A stretch of DNA of 59,388 nucleotides, taken from positions 1-59,388 of the forward strand of contig JABARH010000048.1 in assembly GCA_019187665.1 (NCBI GenBank), given 5' to 3'. The DNA comes from Anaerolineales bacterium (GTDB lineage: Bacteria > Chloroflexota > Anaerolineae > Anaerolineales > Villigracilaceae). Positions 49,386 to 59,280 of this stretch are shown in pieces. The position numbers and the translations under genes are program-made. The notes under the pieces were generated by a model. It had not been told where the DNA came from. It made no database searches and saw only the letters and a program-made list of their open reading frames with translations. Within the stretch, counting starts at the first letter, position 1. Each line of letters opens with the position of its first letter.

Positions 49386-50314
49386 GCGATCACTTTGTCC
49401 ACCCGCAGGCAATCGTGGAGCCGGGCGCGCAGATCGGCGCGAGGACGCGCATCTGGGCGTTCGCGCATATTTTGCCCGCTGCAAAGATCGGCGCGGACTG
49501 CAACATCTGCGACGGCGTATTTATTGAAAACGACGTTTCGATTGGCGACCGCGTGACCATTAAAGGCGGGGTTCAACTTTGGGATGGCATCACGCTCGAA
49601 GAGGATGTGTTTGTGGGACCAAACGCGACGTTCGCCAACGATCCGTTCCCGCGCAGCAAACGTTATCCAGAACAATTCGTGAGGACATTAATAAAACGCG
49701 GCGCGTCCATCGGCGCAAACGCGACCATCCTGCCCGGCGTGTCGGTGGGGCGTCATGCCATGGTCGGCGCGGGCGCGGTCGTTTCCCGGGATGTGCCTCC
49801 GAACGCGGTCGTCATGGGCGTTCCTGCGCGCGTGACCGGGTTCGTCAATGCGGATCACAGCGGGCAGTTGAAACCGGCCGGCATGGGCGGGGACCTGGCG
49901 GAATTAAACGCAACCGGCGCCGCGTTGATCAACCTGCATGTGATCGCTGAACCGGGCGGGAGCCTGGCGGTGAACGAGATGGCGAAACTCCTGCCGTTTT
50001 CTCCGGTTCGCTATTTTGTCGTTTATGATGTTCCGCCGCATGAAGTGCGCGGCGGGCACGCGCATCGCGTCCAGCATCAGTTCCTGACGTGTTTGCGCGG
50101 CTCGGTGCATGTGATGGTGGATGACGGCCATCATCGCGCCGAGGTGATCCTCGATTCGCCGGGCGCGGGCTTGCACATTCCGCCGCGGCGTTGGGCATAT
50201 CAATATAAATATTCGCCCGGCTCCGCGTTGCTGGCGCTTTGCTCCGACGGATACGATCCGCAAGAATACATCAACGATTACGATGAGTTTCTTTCCATCA
50301 CGGGCGCGGCATGA
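49382..50314 (+). CDS. fdtD: Fused N-acetyltransferase / dTDP-hexose 3,4-ketoisomerase
   Basis: 310 residues. Residues 1-165 are a left-handed beta-helix acetyltransferase ([19 protein letters not shown], then [26 protein letters not shown]). Residues about 180-310 are a cupin of the FdtA/QdtA/WxcM type with [24 protein letters not shown] and the closing [30 protein letters not shown]...INDYDEF. Fused enzymes of this kind (FdtD) are known to isomerise dTDP-4-keto-6-deoxyglucose and to acetylate the 3-amino product. Whether the product is Fuc3NAc or Qui3NAc cannot be told. ATGA overlaps on both sides. Confidence 0.9.
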   Translation: MSDHFVHPQAIVEPGAQIGARTRIWAFAHILPAAKIGADCNICDGVFIENDVSIGDRVTIKGGVQLWDGITLEEDVFVGPNATFANDPFPRSKRYPEQFVRTLIKRGASIGANATILPGVSVGRHAMVGAGAVVSRDVPPNAVVMGVPARVTGFVNADHSGQLKPAGMGGDLAELNATGAALINLHVIAEPGGSLAVNEMAKLLPFSPVRYFVVYDVPPHEVRGGHAHRVQHQFLTCLRGSVHVMVDDGHHRAEVILDSPGAGLHIPPRRWAYQYKYSPGSALLALCSDGYDPQEYINDYDEFLSITGAA

Positions 50315-51420
50315 CTGAAATCTCGATTCCCTTTCTCGACATGAGATCTCCCTACGAGGAATTGCGCGACGAGATGGACGCGGCCTATCGCCGCGTGATG
50401 GAGTCGGGCTGGTACATCCTCGGCGAAGAGACCGAACGCTTTGAGCAGGAGTTTGCGCGCTATTGCGGCGTGAAGCATTGCATCGGTCTCGGCAACGGAC
50501 TCGAAGCATTGCATTTGATCCTGCGCGCATACGACATCGGGGAGGGGGATGAGGTCATCGTCCCGGCCAACACATATATCGCAAGCTGGCTCGCGGTGAC
50601 GTATGCGGGCGCGAAGCCGGTGCCGGTCGAACCGATTGAAGCGACGTACAACCTCGACCCCTCACGAGTCGAGTCTGCCATCACGCCGCGCACGCGCGCC
50701 ATCATGGCGGTGCATCTCTACGGGCAACCGGCGGACATGGATTCGCTCCGCGAGGTGGCGGCCCGCCATGGGTTGAGTCTGATCGAGGATGCGGCGCAGG
50801 CTCACGGCGCGACGGTGAACGGTCGCCGGGCCGGTTCGTTATCGGACGCCGCGGGCTGGTCCTTCTATCCCGGAAAGAATCTTGGGGCGATGGGCGACGC
50901 GGGCGGAGTCACCACGGATGACGATCAACTCGCGGATCGAATCCGGGTCTTGAGAAATTATGGCTCGCGCGTGAAATATCACAACGAAGTGAAAGGATTC
51001 AATTCGCGGCTCGACCCGCTGCACGCGGCGTTCATGCGCGTGAAGTTGAAGTATCTCGAAGAATGGAACGCGCGCCGCAAAGCGCTGGCGGGACGTTACC
51101 TCGAAGCGCTGGCGGATGTCCCCGATTTAATTCTGCCGCACGCGCCGAGGTGGGCAGACCCATCGTGGCATTTGTTCGTGATCCGCCACCCCGAGCGCGA
51201 CGCATTGCAAAAGCATTTGACCGAACATGGAATCGGCACGCTCATCCATTATCCGATTCCGCCGCATCTTTCGGACGCCTATCGCGAGATGGGTTACAAG
51301 CAAGGCGACTTCCCGATCACCGAGGCGATCCATCGCACCGCGTTGAGTCTCCCGATGGGTCCGCACCTCCGCACCGATCAGTTGGATCGCGTGGTGGATG
51401 CAATCCGTTTGTTTCGATAA
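50311..51420 (+). CDS. fdtB: dTDP-3-keto-6-deoxyhexose aminotransferase (FdtB/QdtB type)
   Basis: 369 residues. DegT-family PLP enzyme; the Lys is in [19 protein letters not shown], with [24 protein letters not shown] and [12 protein letters not shown] as other blocks. Placed directly after the ketoisomerase fusion, so it should aminate C3 of the keto sugar. Compared with the aminotransferase at 8912 it has no inserted repeat before VHLYGQP, a useful control for that insertion. Confidence 0.93.
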   Translation: MTEISIPFLDMRSPYEELRDEMDAAYRRVMESGWYILGEETERFEQEFARYCGVKHCIGLGNGLEALHLILRAYDIGEGDEVIVPANTYIASWLAVTYAGAKPVPVEPIEATYNLDPSRVESAITPRTRAIMAVHLYGQPADMDSLREVAARHGLSLIEDAAQAHGATVNGRRAGSLSDAAGWSFYPGKNLGAMGDAGGVTTDDDQLADRIRVLRNYGSRVKYHNEVKGFNSRLDPLHAAFMRVKLKYLEEWNARRKALAGRYLEALADVPDLILPHAPRWADPSWHLFVIRHPERDALQKHLTEHGIGTLIHYPIPPHLSDAYREMGYKQGDFPITEAIHRTALSLPMGPHLRTDQLDRVVDAIRLFR

Positions 51421-51427
51421 GGGATCC

Positions 51428-52384
51428 ATGCCGTCTCCTCGCGTTTCCATCCTCTGCATCACCTATAACCAGCAAGACCTGGTCGAGCAGACACTGCTGT
51501 CCGCGCTCGAGCAAGAGTACGACAACCTTCAAGTTGTCGCCTCCGACGACGCCTCGCCCGATTCGACGGCGAAGGTGATCCGCGCGCTGGCGAAAAAGTA
51601 TCGCGGACGACTCGTTCCAGTTTTGAATAAATCGCGCGGCGGCATCACGCTCAACATGAATCGCGGGCTGGCGCATTGCGATGGCGACTACGTTGCCTTC
51701 CTCGGCGGCGACGATATTTTCCTGCCGGGCAAAATTGCGAAACAGGTCGCATTCATGCAAGCCGATCCGAATCTCATCCTTTCCCATCACGACGCGGACG
51801 TATTTGACTCCGCCACGAATCAGACTCTCTATCATTGGTCGGAGCGCTACGGCAAACACAGCGGCGGCGCGGATTCGGTCATCCGTCTCGGCACGTACAT
51901 GTGCGGCACGACTGTGATGGCGCGGCGTGAGCGCATCCCGTCTGGCGGCGCGGATCCGCGCATCCCGGCCGCCTCCGATTGGCTGATGTGGGTCGAGATG
52001 CTGGCGGAAAGCGGCGGTCAATTCGGCTACCTGGATGAGACGCTGGCGCGTTATCGTCGTTCGGGCGGAAACATCACACGTGCCTGGGATTGGAAATTCG
52101 AGGAACAGAATCTCACGCTGGCGATCATCGAAGCGCGCTGGCCGCAATACGCCACGCTGGTCCGCGAGCGGCGTTCAGAATTGTATTTTGTACAGGCTGT
52201 GCGGCGATTCCGCTTTAAGGAATGGAAGGCCGCCTGGCATCTTGCGTGGGGCGCCCTGTTTGGTTCCTTCCCTTCGCCTGCCTGGCTGCGCATCGCCTCC
52301 CGTGAGTTGTGGTTTTTCATCCGCCGCAGAGGCAGGACGGATGATTTGCTGGACAGTTTCTCCACGCGCCACGAGCAGCCATGA
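51428..52384 (+). CDS. GT2 family glycosyltransferase
   Basis: 318 residues. RVSILCITYNQQDLVEQTLLSALEQEYDNLQVVASDDASPDST and HCDGDYVAFLGGDDIFLPGKIAKQV give the GT-A nucleotide-sugar site and the metal-binding DxD-like GGDD. FEEQNLTLAII and a basic C-terminal tail (FFIRRRGR) follow. Probably transfers the amino sugar or another unit. ATGA overlap with the flippase-like gene. Confidence 0.9.
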   Translation: MPSPRVSILCITYNQQDLVEQTLLSALEQEYDNLQVVASDDASPDSTAKVIRALAKKYRGRLVPVLNKSRGGITLNMNRGLAHCDGDYVAFLGGDDIFLPGKIAKQVAFMQADPNLILSHHDADVFDSATNQTLYHWSERYGKHSGGADSVIRLGTYMCGTTVMARRERIPSGGADPRIPAASDWLMWVEMLAESGGQFGYLDETLARYRRSGGNITRAWDWKFEEQNLTLAIIEARWPQYATLVRERRSELYFVQAVRRFRFKEWKAAWHLAWGALFGSFPSPAWLRIASRELWFFIRRRGRTDDLLDSFSTRHEQP

Positions 52385-53391
52385 ATCCACGCATTTCCAA
52401 ATTCCTCTCCTCGATCAAATGGCAGGACATCCTCAAGGTCCTGCTTGCTTTGATATTGATCGGCGTGGTGCTCTCGCGCACCAGTCCGGCCGAGATCACT
52501 GCCCTGCGAGACCGCATCTCGTGGGAGTGGCTCGCCGCTGGTTTTTTCCTGTTTATCGCGATGACTCTCATAAAATCCCTGCAATATTGGGCGCTGCTCG
52601 GCAGGCAGACCTCCTATCGCAACACACTCCGCATCGTCATCATCCAAAACGCGCTGACCAACTTCGTCGCCAGCACGGCTGGCGTCGCCTCGTATCTGGC
52701 GATGTTCCACATGGAGGAAAATGTCAAAGTGCGGAAATCAGGCGCGGTCTTTATTTTGACCAAAGCCGGCGATCTGCTCTGCATGGGACTCTTTCTCCTC
52801 GTCTCCGCTTCGTTCGTCTGGACGCGGGTCGTGCCTCTGCATCAACTCATCGTTTTCATCCTCGTCGCCCTCGCCGCCGGCCTGACCGTATTCTGGACTG
52901 CCGTCTTCCTGCGCCAAACCTTCGTTGAGTTTCTGCGCCGCCTGGCCGGGATGATTCGCGCGGATCGTTTATCGCTGGTTCAGAAAATTCTTTCCGCGCT
53001 CGAGTCGCTTGCCGCGCAGGACACAAAAACGGTTACACAGACTCTCGCGCTTGGGAGTCTCCTTTCACTGACGTATATGCTTGCCACCATGGCCTACGGT
53101 TACAGTCGCGTACAGTCGTTTCAAATCCCGCTCGAATTTTGGGGCATCATTTTCATCGCCTCGCTCATGCAATTTATTTCGGTAATTCCATTTCAGGTCT
53201 TCGGCGGACTCGGCGTGACAGAGATCAGCATGGTTTTCCTGTACGGACTCTTCGGATTCGTGGACGAGATTCCCGCCATCCTGGTCGCGTTGCGTGTGTT
53301 GTTCTACCTCTTCAATCTCATCCTGCTGGCTTACGTTCCGTTGGATACATTCCTCGACCGCGCTCAGACTGTCCCTGCCGATGGAAAATAG
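52381..53391 (+). CDS. Flippase-like membrane protein (UPF0104 / LPG synthase TM region)
   Basis: 336 residues with about eight hydrophobic segments. The family core is NALTNFVASTAGVASYLAMFHMEENVKVRKSGAVFILTKAGDLL and ISVIPFQVFGGLGVTEISMVFLYGLFG. Related proteins move or modify lipids across the membrane; in glycan loci they may flip lipid-linked sugars. Overlaps the next gene by 11 bp. Confidence 0.85.
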   Translation: MNPRISKFLSSIKWQDILKVLLALILIGVVLSRTSPAEITALRDRISWEWLAAGFFLFIAMTLIKSLQYWALLGRQTSYRNTLRIVIIQNALTNFVASTAGVASYLAMFHMEENVKVRKSGAVFILTKAGDLLCMGLFLLVSASFVWTRVVPLHQLIVFILVALAAGLTVFWTAVFLRQTFVEFLRRLAGMIRADRLSLVQKILSALESLAAQDTKTVTQTLALGSLLSLTYMLATMAYGYSRVQSFQIPLEFWGIIFIASLMQFISVIPFQVFGGLGVTEISMVFLYGLFGFVDEIPAILVALRVLFYLFNLILLAYVPLDTFLDRAQTVPADGK

Positions 53392-54310
53392 ACCCTCGCT
53401 CGCCCCCTCGGATATCCGCTTTATGATCGTCGGCGCGGAAAAAAGCGGCACCACCTGGCTGGCGGATATGCTGCGTCAACACCCTCAGGTCTTCGTCCCC
53501 GCGCAGAAGGAACTGCATTATTTCAATCATTGCATGGATGAATCGCCGCACCTCGAAAACTATAATTTCACCAAACCGGTGGATTGGTATCTGAACTTTT
53601 ACCGCGCCGCTGGCCCGGGGCAGACGCTCGGCGAGGCGTGTCCCGCGTACCTGTGGGATGAGGCGGCCCCGTCGCGCATCCACGACTTCCATGCGGGTGT
53701 CCGCATCGTGATCATTCTGCGCGACCCGGTGGATCGCTTTTTATCGGCGTATCGTTACGGCGTCCAGCGCGGCAGTGTCATCCCTGCGGACGCGCAGACG
53801 ATCTACACAAAATACAGAAAACTTCTGCTCGAACGCGGGTTATATTTTGGACAGGTGAAACGCTATCTCGATCTTTTCCCGCGCGAACAGGTCGCTGTAT
53901 TTCTTTATGACGACCTGCGCCGCGACAGCCGCGCCTTTCTGTTGAACGTCGAAACCTTCCTTGGCGTATCGCCGCATCTCCCCGGCAACGTGGACGAGGA
54001 TATAAATGCGGCCGGTGCGCCGCGCTTCCCTATTCTCAGCCGGGCGTTTGCCGCTTTTCGGCGGTGGACACGCGCACATAAACTGACCTGGTTGATCGAA
54101 CCCGCCCGGCGGCTTGGACTTGCGGAATGGCTCACCCGCGCGCGCGCGCGCAACAAATCCCGCTCCGCGCCCGCCTCTGCGACCGATGTGAGCGTCTTTG
54201 ACCGCGGCTGGCTGCGGCGTTTTTATGCGGATGATGTCGCCGGGTTGGAAACCCTGCTCGAACTGGATTTGCGTGATTGGAAAGGAAAAGGCCCCGATAG
54301 GCAGGTATGA
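53381..54310 (+). CDS. Sulfotransferase (PAPS-dependent)
   Basis: 309 residues from the ATG at 53381. 5'-phosphosulfate loop FMIVGAEKSGTTWLADML near 14-31 and 3'-phosphate site VIIILRDPVDRFLSAYRYG near 109-127. The segment KELHYFNHCMDE is typical of the heparan/carbohydrate sulfotransferase-like group. Acceptor presumably the glycan made here. ATGA overlap with a second sulfotransferase. Confidence 0.9.
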   Translation: MENRPSLAPSDIRFMIVGAEKSGTTWLADMLRQHPQVFVPAQKELHYFNHCMDESPHLENYNFTKPVDWYLNFYRAAGPGQTLGEACPAYLWDEAAPSRIHDFHAGVRIVIILRDPVDRFLSAYRYGVQRGSVIPADAQTIYTKYRKLLLERGLYFGQVKRYLDLFPREQVAVFLYDDLRRDSRAFLLNVETFLGVSPHLPGNVDEDINAAGAPRFPILSRAFAAFRRWTRAHKLTWLIEPARRLGLAEWLTRARARNKSRSAPASATDVSVFDRGWLRRFYADDVAGLETLLELDLRDWKGKGPDRQV

Positions 54311-55221
54311 AACGGCCAACCTTTTTCGTTGTGGGGGCGCCTCGCTGCGGAACGACCGCGCTGTATACGTATTTAAGTGAACACCCTTCCATCTTCCTGC
54401 CCGTCATCAAGGAATTGCATTATTTCGCCGCCGATTTCCCGGATGTGCACAAGATTCAATTCCGCTCCGATGAGGATTACCTCAAGATGTTCGCGGATGC
54501 GGACAGCGAAGTTTTGGCTGCGGGGGATATTTCGCCGCTTCATATTTATTCGCGGACGGCATTGGAACGCATCCATGCCTTCAACCCGGCTGCGAAGATC
54601 CTGCTGATCTTGCGCAACCCGGTGGATTTTGTGCAATCAATCCACCAACTGAATCTCGGCATCCTGCGCGAAGATGTGAAAGATCTTGCGCGAGCCTGGG
54701 ATTTGCAGGAGGAACGCAGACAGGGTAGGCAGATGCCCCCCAGTTGCCGCGAACCCCAATTGGTTCAATATGGCAACCTGGGCTCTTTCGGAAAACATCT
54801 TGAACGTGTTTATTCCGTGTTCCCCAGAAAACAAGTGATGGTGATCCTGTTCGATGATTTTGCTGCCGATCCAAAGGCGGTCTATGAATCGATTCTCGCC
54901 TTCCTCAAGGTACCCTCGGATGGGCGGACGAATTTTCCCACCGTCAATGCCAGCTTTGAACAGCGTTCGCAGTTTGTAGCGCGCATCTTTCACCCCGCAC
55001 GTTCGGTCTATCGCTTCTTTATGAAAGTCATCTCCATCTTCGGCGTTAACTTCATGAAAAACGTCAGCGTATTCTATGGCAAGGTGGAAGCGCTCAACAC
55101 CCGGCCTGCTCCGCGCGCAAAAATGGACCCGGCCCTGCGCGCGCGCCTGCAAGCCTACTTCCGCGATGATATTGAAAAACTCGCCCGCCTTTTGGGCCGC
55201 GATCTTTCGGCGTGGTTATAA
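54307..55221 (+). CDS. Second sulfotransferase of the glycan locus
   Basis: 304 residues. PAPS loop FFVVGAPRCGTTALYTYLSEHP near 4-25 and ILLILRNPVDFVQSIHQL near 98-115; KELHYFAADFPD parallels the first enzyme, showing a common origin, but the two are well diverged, so they probably sulfate different positions. The enzyme should be soluble. Directly coupled to the upstream gene. Confidence 0.9.
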   Translation: MKRPTFFVVGAPRCGTTALYTYLSEHPSIFLPVIKELHYFAADFPDVHKIQFRSDEDYLKMFADADSEVLAAGDISPLHIYSRTALERIHAFNPAAKILLILRNPVDFVQSIHQLNLGILREDVKDLARAWDLQEERRQGRQMPPSCREPQLVQYGNLGSFGKHLERVYSVFPRKQVMVILFDDFAADPKAVYESILAFLKVPSDGRTNFPTVNASFEQRSQFVARIFHPARSVYRFFMKVISIFGVNFMKNVSVFYGKVEALNTRPAPRAKMDPALRARLQAYFRDDIEKLARLLGRDLSAWL

Positions 55222-55247
55222 GCCTCTCGAATCCCCTTTCATCCCAT

Positions 55248-57314
55248 ATGGATATTCGTAAATCGTCCGCCGCTCTCTTAAAGATTTTCATCCTGCTTGC
55301 CGCCGGGTTAATGCTGGTCAACGCCGGGCGGGATCTCTTCAACGCCGCGTGGGGATCGGGAACGTGGCTCGGTCTCTTCCTGCCGAAGTGGGGCATGGCG
55401 TTTTTTGCGTTCGTCATCCTGTCCGTTGCGGGATGGGCGGTGCTGGCTCGGGCGTTGATTCAGCCGGAGCGGGCCGAGTCCGCTTTGGGTCCGGTTGGAG
55501 GCGCGCGTGAGCGGACCGGATTCCTGCGCTGGATTTTCGCCGCGTTGATGGTCGTCCTCCCGCCCTGGCTTTTTCAGTATTCCTACATTGGATTGGTTTT
55601 TCTTTCGCCGTCGCTGCGTTTGACCGTGTGGATCGCCTGCGCGCTGGCGTGCGGTTTTTTTCTGACGCGCGGATCGCGCTTCATGGATTGGAGCGGGTTG
55701 CTGACCGGGCTTCTCGTTTCCGGCGGCGCGATCCTGCTGGCGTTTCCGTTGCAGGGCGTGAGCGCGTATCCGTTTTCGCTGGGTTGGAGCGAGGGCAACC
55801 GCTTGTACGATTATTCGATTCTGTTTGGGCGTGCGCGCTATATTTTTCCCGCCAATGAACCGCTTGCGCCGTTCCTCGATCTCGGACGGCAGATCACCGG
55901 CGGATTGATTTTTATTTTTCCCGGACTCACGATCTGGCAGGCGCGCCTGTGGCAGGGCGTGATGAGCATTGCGCCGTACCTCGCGGTTACGCTGGCTGTG
56001 TTTTGGCGCGCGCGCAAAGAATCAATTTGGTTGTGGTTGTTGGCGGGGTTATGGGGCTACGCATTTCTGCGTCAGGGACCGATCCACACGCCGCTTGTGT
56101 TTGTCGCGTTCATGGTTGCGCTTGCGTGGCGCAGGCCGTTGTGGCTCGCCATGCCGTTGCTCGCGCTCGCCGCGTACATTGCCGCGTTCAGCCGCTTCAC
56201 ATGGATCTTCGCGCCAGCCATGTGGGTGGGGATGATGGTCTTTGCAGATTCGATTCTTGAAAACGGACGATTGCCGCGTTCCACATGGACGCGTGCAATC
56301 CTGCTGGCGGGTTCCGCGCTGACGGGCGGACTCATCTATTGGGCAACCGGATTCCTGAGTCGCTTCTTTGAAGCGAATCGAGGCGTGGACGTGGTTGGAC
56401 GCCAGCCGCTGTTGTGGTATCGCCTCTTCCCAAACGAGACGCTGGGTCCCGGTATCCTCGCGCTTTTAATTTTTGCGACATTGCCATTGATCGTGATGTT
56501 ATTCTTCCTCGCCCGCCCGCCGCGCTGGACTTTAAATCGCTGGCAGAAATTTGCCCTGCTCGCGCCATTAACCGCCTTCCTCATTGTCGGACTCATCGCC
56601 AGCGCAAAGATCGGCGGCGGCGGCGACCTGCACAACCTCGACATGTTCCTCATTGGATTAATTTTTGCCGTAGGCGTTGCCGCTGATAAATGCGGTTATC
56701 GCTGGATTCTTGACTCTGCAAATCCATTCGCGATGAAAGTCACCATCGTGTTGATGCTGGCCATGCCGGTTTATTTTCCGTTGATCAACATGCGCCCGCT
56801 CCTCGACGCCGGAGTGTTCCCCAACCTCAAATTGTTAACGGGCGCCGAGTCGCCGCGCCAGGCCGGGCTGTTGCCCTCTCCCGCCGAAACAGACGCGACC
56901 CTCGCCGACATTCAACGCCGCGTCGCGCGAGTCTTGCCGGGCGAAGTCCTCTTCATGGATCAACGCCAGTTGTTGACCTTCGGCTACATCCAGGTCCCGT
57001 TGATTTCCGAATACGAAAAAAAATTATTGATGGATCGCGCCATGGCAGACACGCCCCAACCGATCTTCGAATCTTTTTATGCCGACCTTGCCGCGCATCG
57101 TTTTGCGCTCATCGTCAGCGAGCCTCTGCGCGTTCCGATCAAGGGACAGGAGTCCATCTTCGGCGAGGAGAACGACGCCTGGGTCAAATGGGTTTCGTCC
57201 GCTGTGTTGTGTTACTATGAGCCCGATAAAACCTACGCCGACGTTCGCATCCAACTCCTTGTTCCGCGCGAGACTCCCATCGAATGCGAACTGCCGATTC
57301 CATCCTTCAGGTGA
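55248..57314 (+). CDS. Large polytopic membrane protein, paralogue of the 45354 gene
   Basis: 688 residues from the ATG at 55248. Same architecture as the other copy: about a dozen hydrophobic segments and a soluble tail with [58 protein letters not shown]. The blocks FSLGWSEGNRLYDYSILFGR and [16 protein letters not shown] are shared. The middle is more diverged. Function unknown; a GT-C transferase or glycan polymerase is plausible. Confidence 0.75.
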   Translation: MDIRKSSAALLKIFILLAAGLMLVNAGRDLFNAAWGSGTWLGLFLPKWGMAFFAFVILSVAGWAVLARALIQPERAESALGPVGGARERTGFLRWIFAALMVVLPPWLFQYSYIGLVFLSPSLRLTVWIACALACGFFLTRGSRFMDWSGLLTGLLVSGGAILLAFPLQGVSAYPFSLGWSEGNRLYDYSILFGRARYIFPANEPLAPFLDLGRQITGGLIFIFPGLTIWQARLWQGVMSIAPYLAVTLAVFWRARKESIWLWLLAGLWGYAFLRQGPIHTPLVFVAFMVALAWRRPLWLAMPLLALAAYIAAFSRFTWIFAPAMWVGMMVFADSILENGRLPRSTWTRAILLAGSALTGGLIYWATGFLSRFFEANRGVDVVGRQPLLWYRLFPNETLGPGILALLIFATLPLIVMLFFLARPPRWTLNRWQKFALLAPLTAFLIVGLIASAKIGGGGDLHNLDMFLIGLIFAVGVAADKCGYRWILDSANPFAMKVTIVLMLAMPVYFPLINMRPLLDAGVFPNLKLLTGAESPRQAGLLPSPAETDATLADIQRRVARVLPGEVLFMDQRQLLTFGYIQVPLISEYEKKLLMDRAMADTPQPIFESFYADLAAHRFALIVSEPLRVPIKGQESIFGEENDAWVKWVSSAVLCYYEPDKTYADVRIQLLVPRETPIECELPIPSFR

Positions 57315-57317
57315 CTC

Positions 57318-58136
57318 TTGAATCTCCGCTATCTGACTCTGCGCCTCATCCGGCATTTCCTTCCCGAAGGAATCACCCGCTTCCTCCTCCGCCGCGGCTG
57401 GATCATCCGCCCCGGCATGGAGACGCGCGATCCGGGCGGCGCCGTCGCGCGCTATCGCGAGACTCTCGCCGAGCGGAATGAATCGCTGGACGACAAGCGC
57501 GTGCTGGTCTTTGGCTATGGCGGCAACTTCGCGGTCGGCGCGGAGTTGCTCCGGGCGGGCGCGTCACACGTCACCCTGCTGGATCGTTTTGCCCCGCCGG
57601 ATAATCGCAAGAACGCGCAACTGCTTTCGCCCTATCCCGAATATTTTCAAATTGAAAATGGCGCGGTGAAGCCTGTCCCTGAATTCATCACGTTGATTCA
57701 CGACGACATCAAAAATATCATCGCAGGCGGAATCGAACCCTTCGACGTTGTGGTCAGCACCTCGGTCTATGAACACCTCGACGATGTGCCCGGCCTGACC
57801 GCCGCCCTCGCCGCGTTGACCCGTCCCGACGGCGCCGACATCCATTTTGTGGACCTGCGCGACCACTACTTCAAACTTCCGTTCGAGATGTTGAAGTTTT
57901 CGGAGTCAACCTGGAAGAACTGGCTCAACCCCACCAGTAATTTGAACCGCTATCGTCTGCACGATTATCAGCGCGCCTTCGAGAATCTTTTCGCGGACGT
58001 GGAAGCCCGCGTGTTGGAGCGCGACCAGGATTCGTTCTTGAGAGCCAAACCGAAAATCCGCTCGGAGTTTCTCAGTGGGGATGATGAACACGACGCGGTC
58101 ACGTTGATTCGCGTGACAGCGCGAAAGCCAAAGTAA
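57318..58136 (+). CDS. SAM-dependent methyltransferase
   Basis: 272 residues with a TTG start at 57318, three bases after the previous stop codon. The SAM site is VLVFGYGGNFAVGAELLRAGASHVTLLDRF, followed by FDVVVSTSVYEHLDDVPGLTAALAALTRPDG, the class I pattern. Probably modifies a sugar or a lipid of the surface glycan. Last gene of the long plus-strand run. Confidence 0.85.
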   Translation: MNLRYLTLRLIRHFLPEGITRFLLRRGWIIRPGMETRDPGGAVARYRETLAERNESLDDKRVLVFGYGGNFAVGAELLRAGASHVTLLDRFAPPDNRKNAQLLSPYPEYFQIENGAVKPVPEFITLIHDDIKNIIAGGIEPFDVVVSTSVYEHLDDVPGLTAALAALTRPDGADIHFVDLRDHYFKLPFEMLKFSESTWKNWLNPTSNLNRYRLHDYQRAFENLFADVEARVLERDQDSFLRAKPKIRSEFLSGDDEHDAVTLIRVTARKPK

Positions 58137-58145
58137 ATAATTCTT

Positions 58146-58210
58146 AAACACGAAGGCACGAAGCCACAAAGAATAAAAACTTTGTGGCTTCGTGTTTTAG
58201 TGTCTTTGTG
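58146..58210. repeat. Hairpin of ACGAAG/CACAAAG units between convergent genes
   Basis: ACGAAGCCACAAAG pairs with CTTTGTGGCTTCGT around an A-rich loop, with further CACGAAGG and GTGTCTTTGTG units. It separates the convergent methyltransferase and acyltransferase genes, where it could stop transcription from both sides. Confidence 0.75.
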
Positions 58211-58218
58211 TTGATCTT

Positions 58219-59262
58219 TTACGGCACGGTGTATTTCAAGAGCGGGATGCGCCGCAGGATATGGGTGATCAACAGCGAGATGGAAAAGGCGATCACAGTC
58301 ACAATTGGGACGACGATAATGGAAGAGCCGCTGGTTACCTCGCGTCCGAGCGATTTCCAAAGCAACTCCATCCAATACATCGCAAGCGGATGAATCAAGT
58401 AGACGCCGAAACTTGAGTCGCTTAAAAAACCGAGAGACGGGATGAAACGCGCGGGGATGCGGTTTCCCGCCGCCTTCAAGAGTGGGAACGCCGCGCTCGC
58501 AAGGATGATGATGTTCAAACTCAAGTGACTCCGAAAGGGAAGTTCGTTGCCGGGTGGGTATTCGTAATGAAACGCGAGCATGCAAAATAGAAAACTGACG
58601 GCAAACACGGCGGCAGAGATCCATAGCCGTTTGAGTGTCAGTTCCATCCGCCCCAGCAACAGGCCGATCAGCAGATATCCGACAAATCCGGCCGCAAATT
58701 GCATTTCAAAGCGGATGCGGATGTCGGTGTAGGCCTCCACAATGAAGAGAATCGGAACGACAAAAAGCCAGAGCGCGATGTAGTAGAGCAGGTCGCTGTT
58801 GCGCGCGCGCGCCGCGAACAATCTCAGGATCGGCATGAAGAAATATAACCCGATCAGCGCGTACAGGTACCACAAATGCCCGGCGCGCGGGCTGGCTAGA
58901 ATCCGCAGGAACATATCGTAGGTTGCCGCAAAGGTCACGCCGCTTTCATGGTAAGCCCCATTGACAGCCACATCATAGACAACCGACCAGAAGAAAAATG
59001 GAATGAGCACTTTTCCCGCCCGCTTTTTCAGAAAAACCTGCCAGCTTTCTTCTTTGGGTAACAGGAGATAGCCGCTCAACATGAAAAAAATCGGAACAGA
59101 GATGCGCGCCAGCGTGTGATAAAACGTCTTTGCCATGGCGGGACCGCCACCCCAAACCTGGCTGTGAACCAGGATCACCAGAAACGCGCTCACCACCCGG
59201 AGAAAGTCCACCCAGGTTAATCGGGAAGACCGCTGTCCTGACTCTGCAAGTGAATTATTCAT
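58219..59262 (-). CDS. Acyltransferase-3 family membrane protein
   Basis: 347 residues with about ten hydrophobic segments. WVDFLRVVSAFLVILVHSQVWGG has the catalytic Arg and His of the family, and ISVPIFFMLSGYLL, HLWYLYALIGLYFFMPIL and FGVYLIHPLAMYWMELL are other blocks. It O-acetylates or acylates exported sugars. It probably decorates the same glycan. An insertion sequence ends within a few bases of the ATG at 59262, so its promoter and ribosome site must come from the IS end or be lost. Confidence 0.88.
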   Translation of the reverse strand: MNNSLAESGQRSSRLTWVDFLRVVSAFLVILVHSQVWGGGPAMAKTFYHTLARISVPIFFMLSGYLLLPKEESWQVFLKKRAGKVLIPFFFWSVVYDVAVNGAYHESGVTFAATYDMFLRILASPRAGHLWYLYALIGLYFFMPILRLFAARARNSDLLYYIALWLFVVPILFIVEAYTDIRIRFEMQFAAGFVGYLLIGLLLGRMELTLKRLWISAAVFAVSFLFCMLAFHYEYPPGNELPFRSHLSLNIIILASAAFPLLKAAGNRIPARFIPSLGFLSDSSFGVYLIHPLAMYWMELLWKSLGREVTSGSSIIVVPIVTVIAFSISLLITHILRRIPLLKYTVP

Positions 59263-59280
59263 AAGAGAGTGTTTCTTAAG
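59263..59280. mobile_element. Presumed terminal repeat of the right-hand IS
   Basis: The sequence TAAGAGAGTGTTTCTTAAGT lies between the acyltransferase ATG and the transposase stop codon. GAGAGTGTTTCT is a usual kind of IS5-type end. The other end of the element is beyond the window so the repeat cannot be confirmed. Confidence 0.45.
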
